Below, in pieces: positions 1 to 6,255 of a stretch of DNA of 24,573 bases. This DNA comes from Erysipelotrichaceae bacterium. Its GTDB lineage: Bacteria; Bacillota_I; Bacilli_A; Erysipelotrichales; Erysipelotrichaceae. A program made the translations under genes and the position numbers. The stretch lies in contig JAEDOA010000009.1 in the NCBI GenBank assembly GCA_016302195.1, forward strand, positions 1 to 24,573, given 5' to 3'. Position 1 is the stretch's first letter, and each line of letters opens with the position of its first letter. Under the pieces are notes generated by a model, which saw nothing but the letters and a program-made list of their open reading frames with translations, was not told the origin of the DNA and did not search any database.

Positions 1-437
1 GTAAAATTATTTAATCCTCTTAACATGATTTGGCTTTCACAATAATTTTTATCTAAAAATGGCTCATCAACTTTTATTCCATCTACATACAGAACATCAT
101 CTATATATTCGATTGTTTCATTTGGTAAACCGATAACTCTTTTAACTAGATTTTCATTTTTATCCTGCAAATGAACTATTACTACATCAAAACGTTCAAT
201 TGCTTCAATTTTTGTAGATATAACTGAAGAAAAGCCAATAGAGTCATTATATAGGTTTGGATACATACTTGTTCCATCAACTCTCACTGGCATAGCAATA
301 TAATGGGTAATCACAAAGCACACCAAAAAAGTAACGACCACAGTCTTAATGATATCCCAAATATCATCTAAATACATCATCAACGCTGCTAGAGCAACAG
401 CTAACATTTCTTCTAATTTAATTACTAACTTTTCCAT
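1..437 (-). CDS. lepB: Signal peptidase I, C-terminus cut by window edge
   Basis: Type I signal peptidase, the membrane-anchored serine protease that removes signal peptides from exported proteins. The first 145 residues are visible. A membrane segment spans about residues 28-48 and is followed by GTSMYP, which holds the nucleophile (Ser57), and by LVKRVIGLP, which holds the general-base lysine (Lys99); this Ser/Lys dyad is diagnostic of the family. About 27 residues precede the membrane segment. The reading frame runs off the left edge. It lies just after rplS, as in many Firmicutes. The start is uncertain: the ATG at 437 has no recognisable Shine-Dalgarno sequence, and another in-frame ATG (461-459) sits in the loop of the hairpin that follows rplS. 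Identity is secure; start is not. Confidence 0.93.
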   Translation of the reverse strand, partial: MEKLVIKLEEMLAVALAALMMYLDDIWDIIKTVVVTFLVCFVITHYIAMPVRVDGTSMYPNLYNDSIGFSSVISTKIEAIERFDVVIVHLQDKNENLVKRVIGLPNETIEYIDDVLYVDGIKVDEPFLDKNYCESQIMLRGLNNF

Positions 438-448
438 ATCAACTAAGT

Positions 449-470
449 AAAAGGCCGGCATAAACCGGCC
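449..470 (-). terminator. GC-rich hairpin between rplS and lepB
   Basis: A perfect 6-bp inverted repeat (GGCCGG/CCGGCC, arms 453-458 and 465-470) with a 6-base loop, followed on the minus strand by four T residues. It starts 8 bases after the rplS stop codon. It is probably a weak terminator or attenuator; the short T tract suggests partial read-through into lepB, which starts only 12 bases further on. Confidence 0.6.
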
Positions 471-478
471 ATTTCAAA

Positions 479-826
479 TTAACGCTTTTCTTCGATTCTG
501 CTAGCTTTTCCAGAACGTCCACGTAAGTAGAACAATTTAGCTCTTCTAACTTTACCAAAACGAACAACTTCAATCTTATCAATGATTGGAGAATGAACTG
601 GGAATGTTCTTTCAACGCCAACACCACTTGACATTTTTCTAACTGTAAATGTCTTAGAAATGCCGCCACCGTTAATTGCGATAACAATACCTTCAAATAC
701 CTGAATACGAGTCTTGTCACCTTCCTGAATTTTTACTGATACCTTTACAGTACAGCCTGGTTCAAAATAAGGAACATCTGTCTTTAATTGAGCCTTTGTA
801 ATTTGATCAACTAATCTTAAATTCAT
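479..826 (-). CDS. rplS: 50S ribosomal protein L19
   Basis: Large-subunit ribosomal protein L19, which sits at the interface between the subunits. The 115-residue length is normal, and the sequence has the family pattern: PGCTVKVSVKIQEG, RIQVFEGIVIA, the glycine-rich segment INGGG, FTVRKMSSGVGVERTFPVHSP, and a basic C-terminus FGKVRRAKLFYLRGRSGKASRI. The ATG is preceded by a good Shine-Dalgarno (AAGAGGAGATAGT). It is last but one of the classic rpsP-khpA-rimM-trmD-rplS-lepB order, but here a PAP2-type gene separates it from trmD, and it has its own promoter and a structured leader, so it can be expressed independently. Confidence 0.98.
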   Translation of the reverse strand: MNLRLVDQITKAQLKTDVPYFEPGCTVKVSVKIQEGDKTRIQVFEGIVIAINGGGISKTFTVRKMSSGVGVERTFPVHSPIIDKIEVVRFGKVRRAKLFYLRGRSGKASRIEEKR

Positions 827-905
827 ACTATCTCCTCTTTCTGACGCAAATAATGAAATAGTTCATAATCAAAAATATCAGCGGAACTACTCAGCTAATG
901 CCTAT
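827..905 (-). promoter_or_regulatory. Probable L19 leader of rplS
   Basis: About 80 bases lie between the inferred rplS start point and its start codon, longer than other leaders here. On the minus strand TAGTTC (889-884) can pair with GAACTA (864-859) around a 19-base loop. Position upstream of rplS fits the L19 autoregulatory leader known from Firmicutes, in which excess L19 is thought to bind its own mRNA. Pairing is seen; assignment to that RNA family is inference. Confidence 0.5.
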
Positions 906-907
906 AT

Positions 908-937
908 ATATTAACATAAGAAAATAGCTAAATTCAA
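908..937 (-). promoter_or_regulatory. rplS promoter
   Basis: On the minus strand, TTGAAT (-35, 937-932), an 18-base spacer and TAATAT (-10, 913-908). It lies in the gap just after the PAP2-type gene, so rplS and perhaps lepB have their own sigma-A-type promoter. Confidence 0.6.
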
Positions 938-946
938 GTTGTTTTA

Positions 947-1813
947 TCAATACTTTTTAAAGAATAAAGGATAAACACCCATAATAATAAATATTAAAAT
1001 AAAATATCTTACTGTTCTAAAAATCATCTGATAAAAGCCTACAAAATGAAATAAAAATTTAATAGCTATATTTAATACAACAAATAATATAATAGCTCCT
1101 ATAAAACGATATAGATTCACCTTTTTGTTTTGACTTATCGTAAAATTAACATACTTCTTCTCAAAAATATCTGAAACAAATAAGCCAAGATATAAACCAT
1201 ATGCTGAATAATAGTCAGAACTATCACAATAAAACAGTCCTAATGAAAAAACAAATAAAAAGATCAACATCGCTTTTCCTTGATAATTCTTACTATAAAG
1301 CCATAAAGATATAGCCATCATAATATAACCTAACAATAAACCAGCTATGACATCAGTTAGAAAGTGAGCTCCTAAAAAAATACGGCTTAAAGCAACTACA
1401 ATTGGAAAAACAAGAGCAATTGTTTTTGTATATTTATTTTCAAATAATCTGTATAGCAGAATATATAAACAGCTTGAATTGCCGCTATGGCCACTCGGAA
1501 AAGAATAACCTTCAACTTCTCTTAACAGTTCAATTTCTTCACTGCATAAATATGGCCTTTTTCTTCGAAAAACATTCTTTATCATTGAATTAGTAATACT
1601 TGTTGATAAAAGGGCAAAGCATACTAGTTTTCCTTTTTCCTTATTAACACAAAAATAAATGAAACAGGTAATTAAAAAAGCCACTAATGATTCTCCTAAA
1701 AATGAAAAACCATTATTTAACAACAAAATAACATCATAAAGCGGTGTTTCAATAAATAGATTTTGAATAAAAATGGAAATTTTTATCTCCAACTCTAATA
1801 ATAACTCAATCAT
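947..1813 (-). CDS. PAP2-family membrane phosphatase
   Basis: Integral membrane phosphatase of the PAP2 (phosphatidic acid phosphatase 2) superfamily, acting on a lipid-linked phosphate such as undecaprenyl pyrophosphate or a phosphatidyl lipid; the substrate cannot be read from sequence. All three catalytic motifs are complete: KxxxxxxRP at Lys79-Pro87, PSGH at 106-109 with the catalytic histidine, and SRxxxxxHxxxD at Ser143-Asp154. Most of the 288 residues are hydrophobic, with several transmembrane helices, including a C-terminal membrane region that extends past the catalytic core. The ATG lies inside the end of trmD (8-base overlap, ATGATTGA), so it is probably translated by coupling to trmD. 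It sits between trmD and rplS, which are usually adjacent in Firmicutes, so it looks like a lineage-specific insertion. Confidence 0.88.
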   Translation of the reverse strand: MIELLLELEIKISIFIQNLFIETPLYDVILLLNNGFSFLGESLVAFLITCFIYFCVNKEKGKLVCFALLSTSITNSMIKNVFRRKRPYLCSEEIELLREVEGYSFPSGHSGNSSCLYILLYRLFENKYTKTIALVFPIVVALSRIFLGAHFLTDVIAGLLLGYIMMAISLWLYSKNYQGKAMLIFLFVFSLGLFYCDSSDYYSAYGLYLGLFVSDIFEKKYVNFTISQNKKVNLYRFIGAIILFVVLNIAIKFLFHFVGFYQMIFRTVRYFILIFIIMGVYPLFFKKY

Positions 1814-2528
1814 GCTCTTCTATTATTTCTTTCATTAGTCTTTTTTCTTCTTCAGTAAACTGGTGTTTTTTTAACAGGTCTTTACGATATAAATAGGTGT
1901 TTTTTAATTGTTCCTTTAATCGATATAATCTAATATTCTCATGATGACCGCTAACTAATACTTCAGGAACTGCCATACCATTATATATTTGTGGTCTAGT
2001 ATATTGTTTATACTCCAATAAATCATTTTCAAATGATTCTTCACAAGTAGAATTGCTGCTTATTACTCCATCTACAAGACGGCTAACAGCATCACTGATA
2101 ACCATGCTTGCTAATTCTCCTCCTGTTAAAACATAATCTCCTATTGATACTTTTTCATCAACAAAGTCATAAATTCTACCATCAAATCCTTCATAGTGAC
2201 CGCAAATAATCACTAGTTCATCTTTTTGACTATACTGTTTTGCTAGTGATTGGTCAAATCTTTTACCTGCAGGATCTGTGATGATAACAAAGCTGTTATC
2301 ACTCTTTATCTCACTCAAGCAGTCTAAAACTGGTTGACAGGATAAAATCATTCCTGCCCCACCACCATAAGGATAGTCATCAACTCTTTTATTTTTATCC
2401 TTAGAATATTGTCTAAAATCGACAATTTCAATTTCTATCAGCTTATTATCTATTGCCCGTTTAATAATAGAGGTATTTAAAAAACCAGCAAACATTTGTG
2501 GGAAAATCGTCATTATCTTTATTTTCAT
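1806..2528 (-). CDS. trmD: tRNA (guanine-N1-)-methyltransferase TrmD
   Basis: SPOUT-fold methyltransferase that makes m1G37 next to the anticodon, preventing +1 frameshifts, with S-adenosylmethionine as donor. It shows the family signatures: MKIKIMTIFPQMF at the start, YPYGGGAGM (53-60), CGHYEGFDGR (109-118) and SIGDYVLTGGE (128-138), which form the knotted cofactor site, and DLLEYKQYTRP later with the conserved aspartate. Length 240 is normal. It overlaps the end of rimM by 4 bases (ATGA) and the start of the PAP2-type gene by 8, so all three form one coupled transcript. Confidence 0.98.
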   Translation of the reverse strand: MKIKIMTIFPQMFAGFLNTSIIKRAIDNKLIEIEIVDFRQYSKDKNKRVDDYPYGGGAGMILSCQPVLDCLSEIKSDNSFVIITDPAGKRFDQSLAKQYSQKDELVIICGHYEGFDGRIYDFVDEKVSIGDYVLTGGELASMVISDAVSRLVDGVISSNSTCEESFENDLLEYKQYTRPQIYNGMAVPEVLVSGHHENIRLYRLKEQLKNTYLYRKDLLKKHQFTEEEKRLMKEIIEEHD

Positions 2529-3022
2529 AACATTCCCTCAATAACATCAACATCTATTCTATTGCTGTCGATATCAACTGATTTGATAAAACTATCCACA
2601 TAAGGAATTAATACTTCTTTGTCCTTATTTTGAATTCTCAAAATTGTTTGATAGCCAGACTCTACAGATTTTACCAAACCGATAAACTGATTATCGTGAT
2701 ATACCTGACAACCTTTTAATTGGAAGAAATAATACTGCCCTTTAGATAATAAAGGGATATCATCCTTACTTATGAAAATATCGCAATTTTTATATTTTTC
2801 AACAAGATTTATATCCAACATTCCTTTAAACGATACTAAGATAAAACCTTTGTGAACTCGATATGAATTAACAATTACTGCTAAATAATCATTGTGATAT
2901 TTAATATATAATTGCTGATCCTTTTTAAATCGCTCATTTTCAAAATCCGATAAAGATTTGACCTTTAATTCTCCTTTTATTCCAAACGTATTTACAATAT
3001 TACCTACTCTTATATATTCCAT
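2525..3022 (-). CDS. rimM: 16S rRNA processing protein RimM
   Basis: Ribosome maturation factor that binds S19 and helps fold the head of the 30S subunit. The N-terminal domain carries the family pattern RVGNIVNTFGIKGELKVKSLSDF split over residues 4-26, and the C-terminal PRC-barrel includes LIPYVDSFIKSVDID. The ATG at 3022 gives 165 residues and is preceded by AGGTGA with a 5-base spacer. A GTG at 3031 in the same frame lies inside that Shine-Dalgarno and would add three residues; the ATG is the better start. It follows khpA after a terminator and is coupled to trmD by a 4-base overlap. Confidence 0.95.
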   Translation of the reverse strand: MEYIRVGNIVNTFGIKGELKVKSLSDFENERFKKDQQLYIKYHNDYLAVIVNSYRVHKGFILVSFKGMLDINLVEKYKNCDIFISKDDIPLLSKGQYYFFQLKGCQVYHDNQFIGLVKSVESGYQTILRIQNKDKEVLIPYVDSFIKSVDIDSNRIDVDVIEGML

Positions 3023-3062
3023 AAATGTCACCTGCTTATATATTTTACATTATTTATCAACT

Positions 3063-3091
3063 AAAAAAAAGATACACGAGTTGTGTATCTT
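3063..3091 (-). terminator. Terminator after khpA
   Basis: A perfect 9-bp stem (AAGATACAC/GTGTATCTT, arms 3069-3077 and 3083-3091) with a 5-base loop, followed on the minus strand by a run of eight T residues (two of them in the stem). It is a textbook intrinsic terminator, yet no strong promoter is visible between it and rimM, which suggests partial read-through. Confidence 0.88.
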
Positions 3092-3103
3092 AATAGAAAC
3101 AGT

Positions 3104-3352
3104 TTAATAAGATTCAAATTTAATGCTGACTTTTTTATTATCAACAGCTGAACAAACAGACATCATATGTCTAATTGAAGATGCCATATTTCCGCCTCTT
3201 CCGATTAAACGTGAAATATCGCTGCTAGTAGCATATACATACAACAACACTTCATTTTCGTTGATACTGTCCATTTTTTGAATTTTTATCTTTTCAGGCT
3301 CATCGACCATTGGACAAACCAGGTCCAATAATGTTTTTTCGTAATCAATCAT
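3104..3352 (-). CDS. khpA: KH-domain RNA-binding protein KhpA
   Basis: Small single-KH-domain RNA-binding protein (82 residues, YlqC family), usually forming a dimer or pairing with KhpB/Jag to bind many transcripts and affect cell elongation and division. The KH loop GxxG is seen as IGRGGNMASSI (GRGG at 51-54). Its ATG overlaps the rpsP stop codon by one base (TAATG), the standard arrangement of this pair. The last residues of rpsP and the start of khpA are therefore translationally linked. No KhpB gene is in the window. Confidence 0.93.
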   Translation of the reverse strand: MIDYEKTLLDLVCPMVDEPEKIKIQKMDSINENEVLLYVYATSSDISRLIGRGGNMASSIRHMMSVCSAVDNKKVSIKFESY

Positions 3353-3615
3353 TATTGTTTAGACTCATGATATTTCTTCATGATTCCCTGTTTTGAAAGA
3401 ATATCTCTAACTGTATCAGTTGGTTGAGCGCCATCCTTTAACCATTTCAATGCTTTTTCTTCATCTAATCTAACAGTTACTGGATTTGTAGTTGGGTTAT
3501 ATAAACCAACTGTATCAATAATTCTGCCATCTCTTGGGCTTCTTGAATCTGCAGCTACAATTCTATATGTAGGAGCCTTTTTAGAACCTAATCTTTTTAA
3601 ACGTAATTTAACCAT
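3352..3615 (-). CDS. rpsP: 30S ribosomal protein S16
   Basis: Small-subunit ribosomal protein S16, needed for 30S assembly. The N-terminus MVKLRLKRLGSKKAPTYRIV is the family signature, followed by VAADSRSPRDGRIIDTVGLYNP and the typical ALKWLKDGAQPTDTVRDIL. Length 87 is normal. The ATG has a good Shine-Dalgarno (AAGAGGATTTT). It is the first gene of a transcript from a near-consensus promoter, about 22 bases downstream of the expected start point. Confidence 0.98.
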   Translation of the reverse strand: MVKLRLKRLGSKKAPTYRIVAADSRSPRDGRIIDTVGLYNPTTNPVTVRLDEEKALKWLKDGAQPTDTVRDILSKQGIMKKYHESKQ

Positions 3616-3644
3616 AAAATCCTCTTTCTTTCTTGTACTGTAAT

Positions 3645-3673
3645 AATATACTCTATAACAAATAAGCTGTCAA
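3645..3673 (-). promoter_or_regulatory. Strong rpsP promoter
   Basis: On the minus strand, TTGACA (3673-3668), a 17-base spacer and TATATT (3650-3645). It matches the sigma-A consensus at 6 of 6 and 5 of 6 positions. Its -35 box is part of the hairpin described at 3664-3702. Confidence 0.85.
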
Positions 3674-3702
3674 GTATTTTTACTTAACAGCTTGATTTTT
3701 TT
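3664..3702. terminator. Hairpin between ffh and rpsP
   Basis: Arms 3664-3676 and 3681-3693 pair over 13 positions with one G-U, around a 4-base loop. On the plus strand seven T residues follow two bases later; on the minus strand the sequence after the stem is only moderately T-rich. It probably ends ffh transcripts, perhaps in both directions. The right arm on the minus strand contains the rpsP -35 box. Confidence 0.6.
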
Positions 3703-3728
3703 AAAACTAAATCCTTAAATATAAAATA

Positions 3729-5042
3729 TTAGAATCTAAAACGTGATAAGCCCATTGATGACATGAGTTTTCTACTTCTTTCAAATGAGTTAATCAACTT
3801 ATTAACATCATTTACGGTAGTTCCACTTCCTTTGGCAATTCTGTTTTTATGTGAACTTCTTAATGTCTCAGGATGTTTTCTTTCATATGGTGTCATGGAT
3901 TGAATGATTGCCTGCTGTTTTTTCATCATTGCTTCCGTATCCATTCCATCTAATTGACCTGCAAATTGGTTCATTCCTGGAATCATCTTCATAACTGATG
4001 ATAAAGGGCCCAATTTTTTTAATTGTTTCATTTGGACTAGCATATCGTCAAGTGAAAAGGTTCCATTCATTAGGTTTTCCATCGCTTTTTGAGCTAATTG
4101 CTGATCAAACTGCTCTTGAGCTTTTTCGACAAGTGTCTCCAAATCACCCATACCTAATATTCTAGATGCCATTCTGTCAGGATAGAAAATATCAATATCA
4201 TCTATTTTCTCACCAGTTGTAACAAACTTAACTGGAACATTAGTAACAGCTTTAACAGAGAGAACACCTCCTCCTCTGCTATCACCATCAAATTTAGTTA
4301 CTACCAATCCTGTAACTGATAAATACTTATCAAATTCTTTAGCAGCATTAACAATATCCTGTCCTGTTAAAGCATCAACCGTTAATAAGATATCATTAGG
4401 CTTAGCAATCTTTTTGATTTCAACCAGCTCATTCATTAACTGCTTGTCAACGTGTAAACGACCAGCTGTATCAATAATAACTGTATCAAAGCCATTTGCT
4501 GAAGCATACATTAATCCTTCACTAACCGTTTTAGTTGCCTTATTGTTATTCTCTAAAGCAAACATGTCTACTTGACATTGATCAGCAAGAATTCTTAGTT
4601 GTTCAATCGCTGCTGGTCTGATTAAATCAGCTGCAATTAATAATGGTTTTCTTGACTGTTTTTGTTTTATTAAGTTTGCGATTTTTGCTGCTGTTGTTGT
4701 TTTACCTGTACCCTGAAGTCCGACCATCATTACAACTGTTAATCCGTTATTAGCGTAATTTAAACTACTAGTTTCATCACCCAATAATTCAATTATTTCA
4801 TCTCTTACGATTTTATATACCATCTCCGATGGATTCAGGTTTTGGCTGACTTGTACTCCCAACATCTTTTGATGAACATCATTTATAAAATTTTTAACAA
4901 CGCTATAGTTAACATCAGCTTCCAATAATGCTTGTCTTATTTCCTTAAGCATTTGATCCATATTCTTATCAGATAAGCGATCTTTTCCCACAATATGCTT
5001 GAATGAAGCTGTTAATCTATTACTCAATGATTCAAAAGCCAT
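3729..5042 (-). CDS. ffh: Signal recognition particle protein Ffh (SRP54)
   Basis: GTPase of the signal recognition particle; binds signal sequences at the ribosome and hands the complex to FtsY at the membrane. Order: helical N domain (1-90), G domain with P-loop GLQGTGKTTTAAKIA (about 108-122), DTAGRLHVD and TKFDGD(S)RGGG, then the methionine-containing M domain ending in residue 437. The RNA-contacting motif of the M domain reads SHKNRIAKGSG (397-407), where the family usually has arginine at the second position (SRxxRIAxGSG). The protein ends soon after this motif without a long Met-rich tail. The Shine-Dalgarno (AAGGAGGG) overlaps the thiI stop codon, so translation is coupled to thiI. 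The usual upstream partner ylxM is absent here. Confidence 0.97.
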   Translation of the reverse strand: MAFESLSNRLTASFKHIVGKDRLSDKNMDQMLKEIRQALLEADVNYSVVKNFINDVHQKMLGVQVSQNLNPSEMVYKIVRDEIIELLGDETSSLNYANNGLTVVMMVGLQGTGKTTTAAKIANLIKQKQSRKPLLIAADLIRPAAIEQLRILADQCQVDMFALENNNKATKTVSEGLMYASANGFDTVIIDTAGRLHVDKQLMNELVEIKKIAKPNDILLTVDALTGQDIVNAAKEFDKYLSVTGLVVTKFDGDSRGGGVLSVKAVTNVPVKFVTTGEKIDDIDIFYPDRMASRILGMGDLETLVEKAQEQFDQQLAQKAMENLMNGTFSLDDMLVQMKQLKKLGPLSSVMKMIPGMNQFAGQLDGMDTEAMMKKQQAIIQSMTPYERKHPETLRSSHKNRIAKGSGTTVNDVNKLINSFERSRKLMSSMGLSRFRF

Positions 5043-5055
5043 TTAATTTCCCTCC

Positions 5056-6255
5056 TTAAAATAATTCATCCTGGAGCTTACTATCAGGATAAATAGTTAA
5101 TATTTCTTCATTTTCAATTGCCTTTTGTAGAAAACTCTCGAAATCATATTTATTTTCATACCATAAACACTTATTCAAATCAGGCTTAATTACCGGATTT
5201 TTTGGTGTAAATATAGTACAGCAATCTTCAAATGGAAGAATAGATGTCTGATAGGTGTTGATTTTGCGTGCTAAATCAATGATTTCCAATTTATCATATG
5301 TAACAAGAGGTCTGATAATTGGCATATCACAAACCTGTGATATAACGGCCATCGAATTTAGCGTTTGAGATGCAACTTGAGAAACACTTTCGCCATTGAC
5401 AATAGCCAAGCAGTGATTTTTGATGGCTACTCTTTGGGCAATTCTATACATCATTCTTCTCATCATGGTAATGGTATATGAACTATCACAATGTTTATTA
5501 ATTTCCAATTGAATATCTGTAAAAGGAATAACATGTAATTTGATACAGCCTTGATATGGCGCAAGCAATTTAGCTAAATCCTTAACCTTATCCAAGGCAG
5601 CTTGAGAAGTATATGGCATAGAAGCAAAATGTATTGCTTCAATTTGGATGCCTCTTTTCATAGCTAGATAACCAGCTACAGGAGAATCTATCCCGCCAGA
5701 TAACATTAGCATCGCTCTACCAGCCACACTTACTGGATAGCCTTGAGCTCCTAAGACAGTCTCAGCCATAATATAGGTATTATTCTCCCTTATTTCGACA
5801 ACAATAGGGTAATCAGGATTATGAACATCCACTTTTAAATACTGACCATAATTTTTTAATATGGCCGAAGCAACTTTGCGATTAACATCTTCAGAATGAA
5901 TTGGAAATTTTTTGTTAGCTCTTTTAGTTTTTATTTTAAAAGTACCACTTTTTCCTTTGGTAACCTTCAATGCACCATCAATGATACAATCTATATCATT
6001 CTCGCACTTATATGCTTTAGCAAACGCTCTAATACCGAATACTTTTTTTAATACTGGTTCGATTTTATCTGGATCATTACCATTTAGATGGATATAGATG
6101 TGATCTCTAGTGTTTTCAAAAGTTAATCCATTAAAACTGGACAAGGCCATCTTCATATTATCTGATAGCTTTTTTATAAAATCTTTTTTATTTTTTCCTT
6201 TAGTGGTTAATTCACCGAATCGAATTAGAATATATTCGTATTTCAACTCATCCAT
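5056..6255 (-). CDS. thiI: tRNA 4-thiouridine synthase ThiI
   Basis: Sulfurtransferase that adenylates U8 of tRNA and inserts sulfur to make 4-thiouridine; in many bacteria it also supplies sulfur for thiamine. N-terminal ferredoxin-like and THUMP domains (about 1-165) are followed by a PP-loop ATPase domain with SGGIDSPVAG at 186-195. At 399 residues it ends without the C-terminal rhodanese domain of the enterobacterial enzyme, which is the Firmicutes form. The ATG overlaps the end of the upstream desulfurase gene by 8 bases; AAGGAG lies 13 bases before it. The upstream desulfurase is the expected sulfur donor. Confidence 0.96.
   Translation of the reverse strand: MDELKYEYILIRFGELTTKGKNKKDFIKKLSDNMKMALSSFNGLTFENTRDHIYIHLNGNDPDKIEPVLKKVFGIRAFAKAYKCENDIDCIIDGALKVTKGKSGTFKIKTKRANKKFPIHSEDVNRKVASAILKNYGQYLKVDVHNPDYPIVVEIRENNTYIMAETVLGAQGYPVSVAGRAMLMLSGGIDSPVAGYLAMKRGIQIEAIHFASMPYTSQAALDKVKDLAKLLAPYQGCIKLHVIPFTDIQLEINKHCDSSYTITMMRRMMYRIAQRVAIKNHCLAIVNGESVSQVASQTLNSMAVISQVCDMPIIRPLVTYDKLEIIDLARKINTYQTSILPFEDCCTIFTPKNPVIKPDLNKCLWYENKYDFESFLQKAIENEEILTIYPDSKLQDELF

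Noticed and set aside
439..720. Minus-strand 93-residue open frame inside rplS
   Set aside because: It lies in another frame of the certain rplS gene and has no Shine-Dalgarno or family resemblance; its end falls in the hairpin after rplS.
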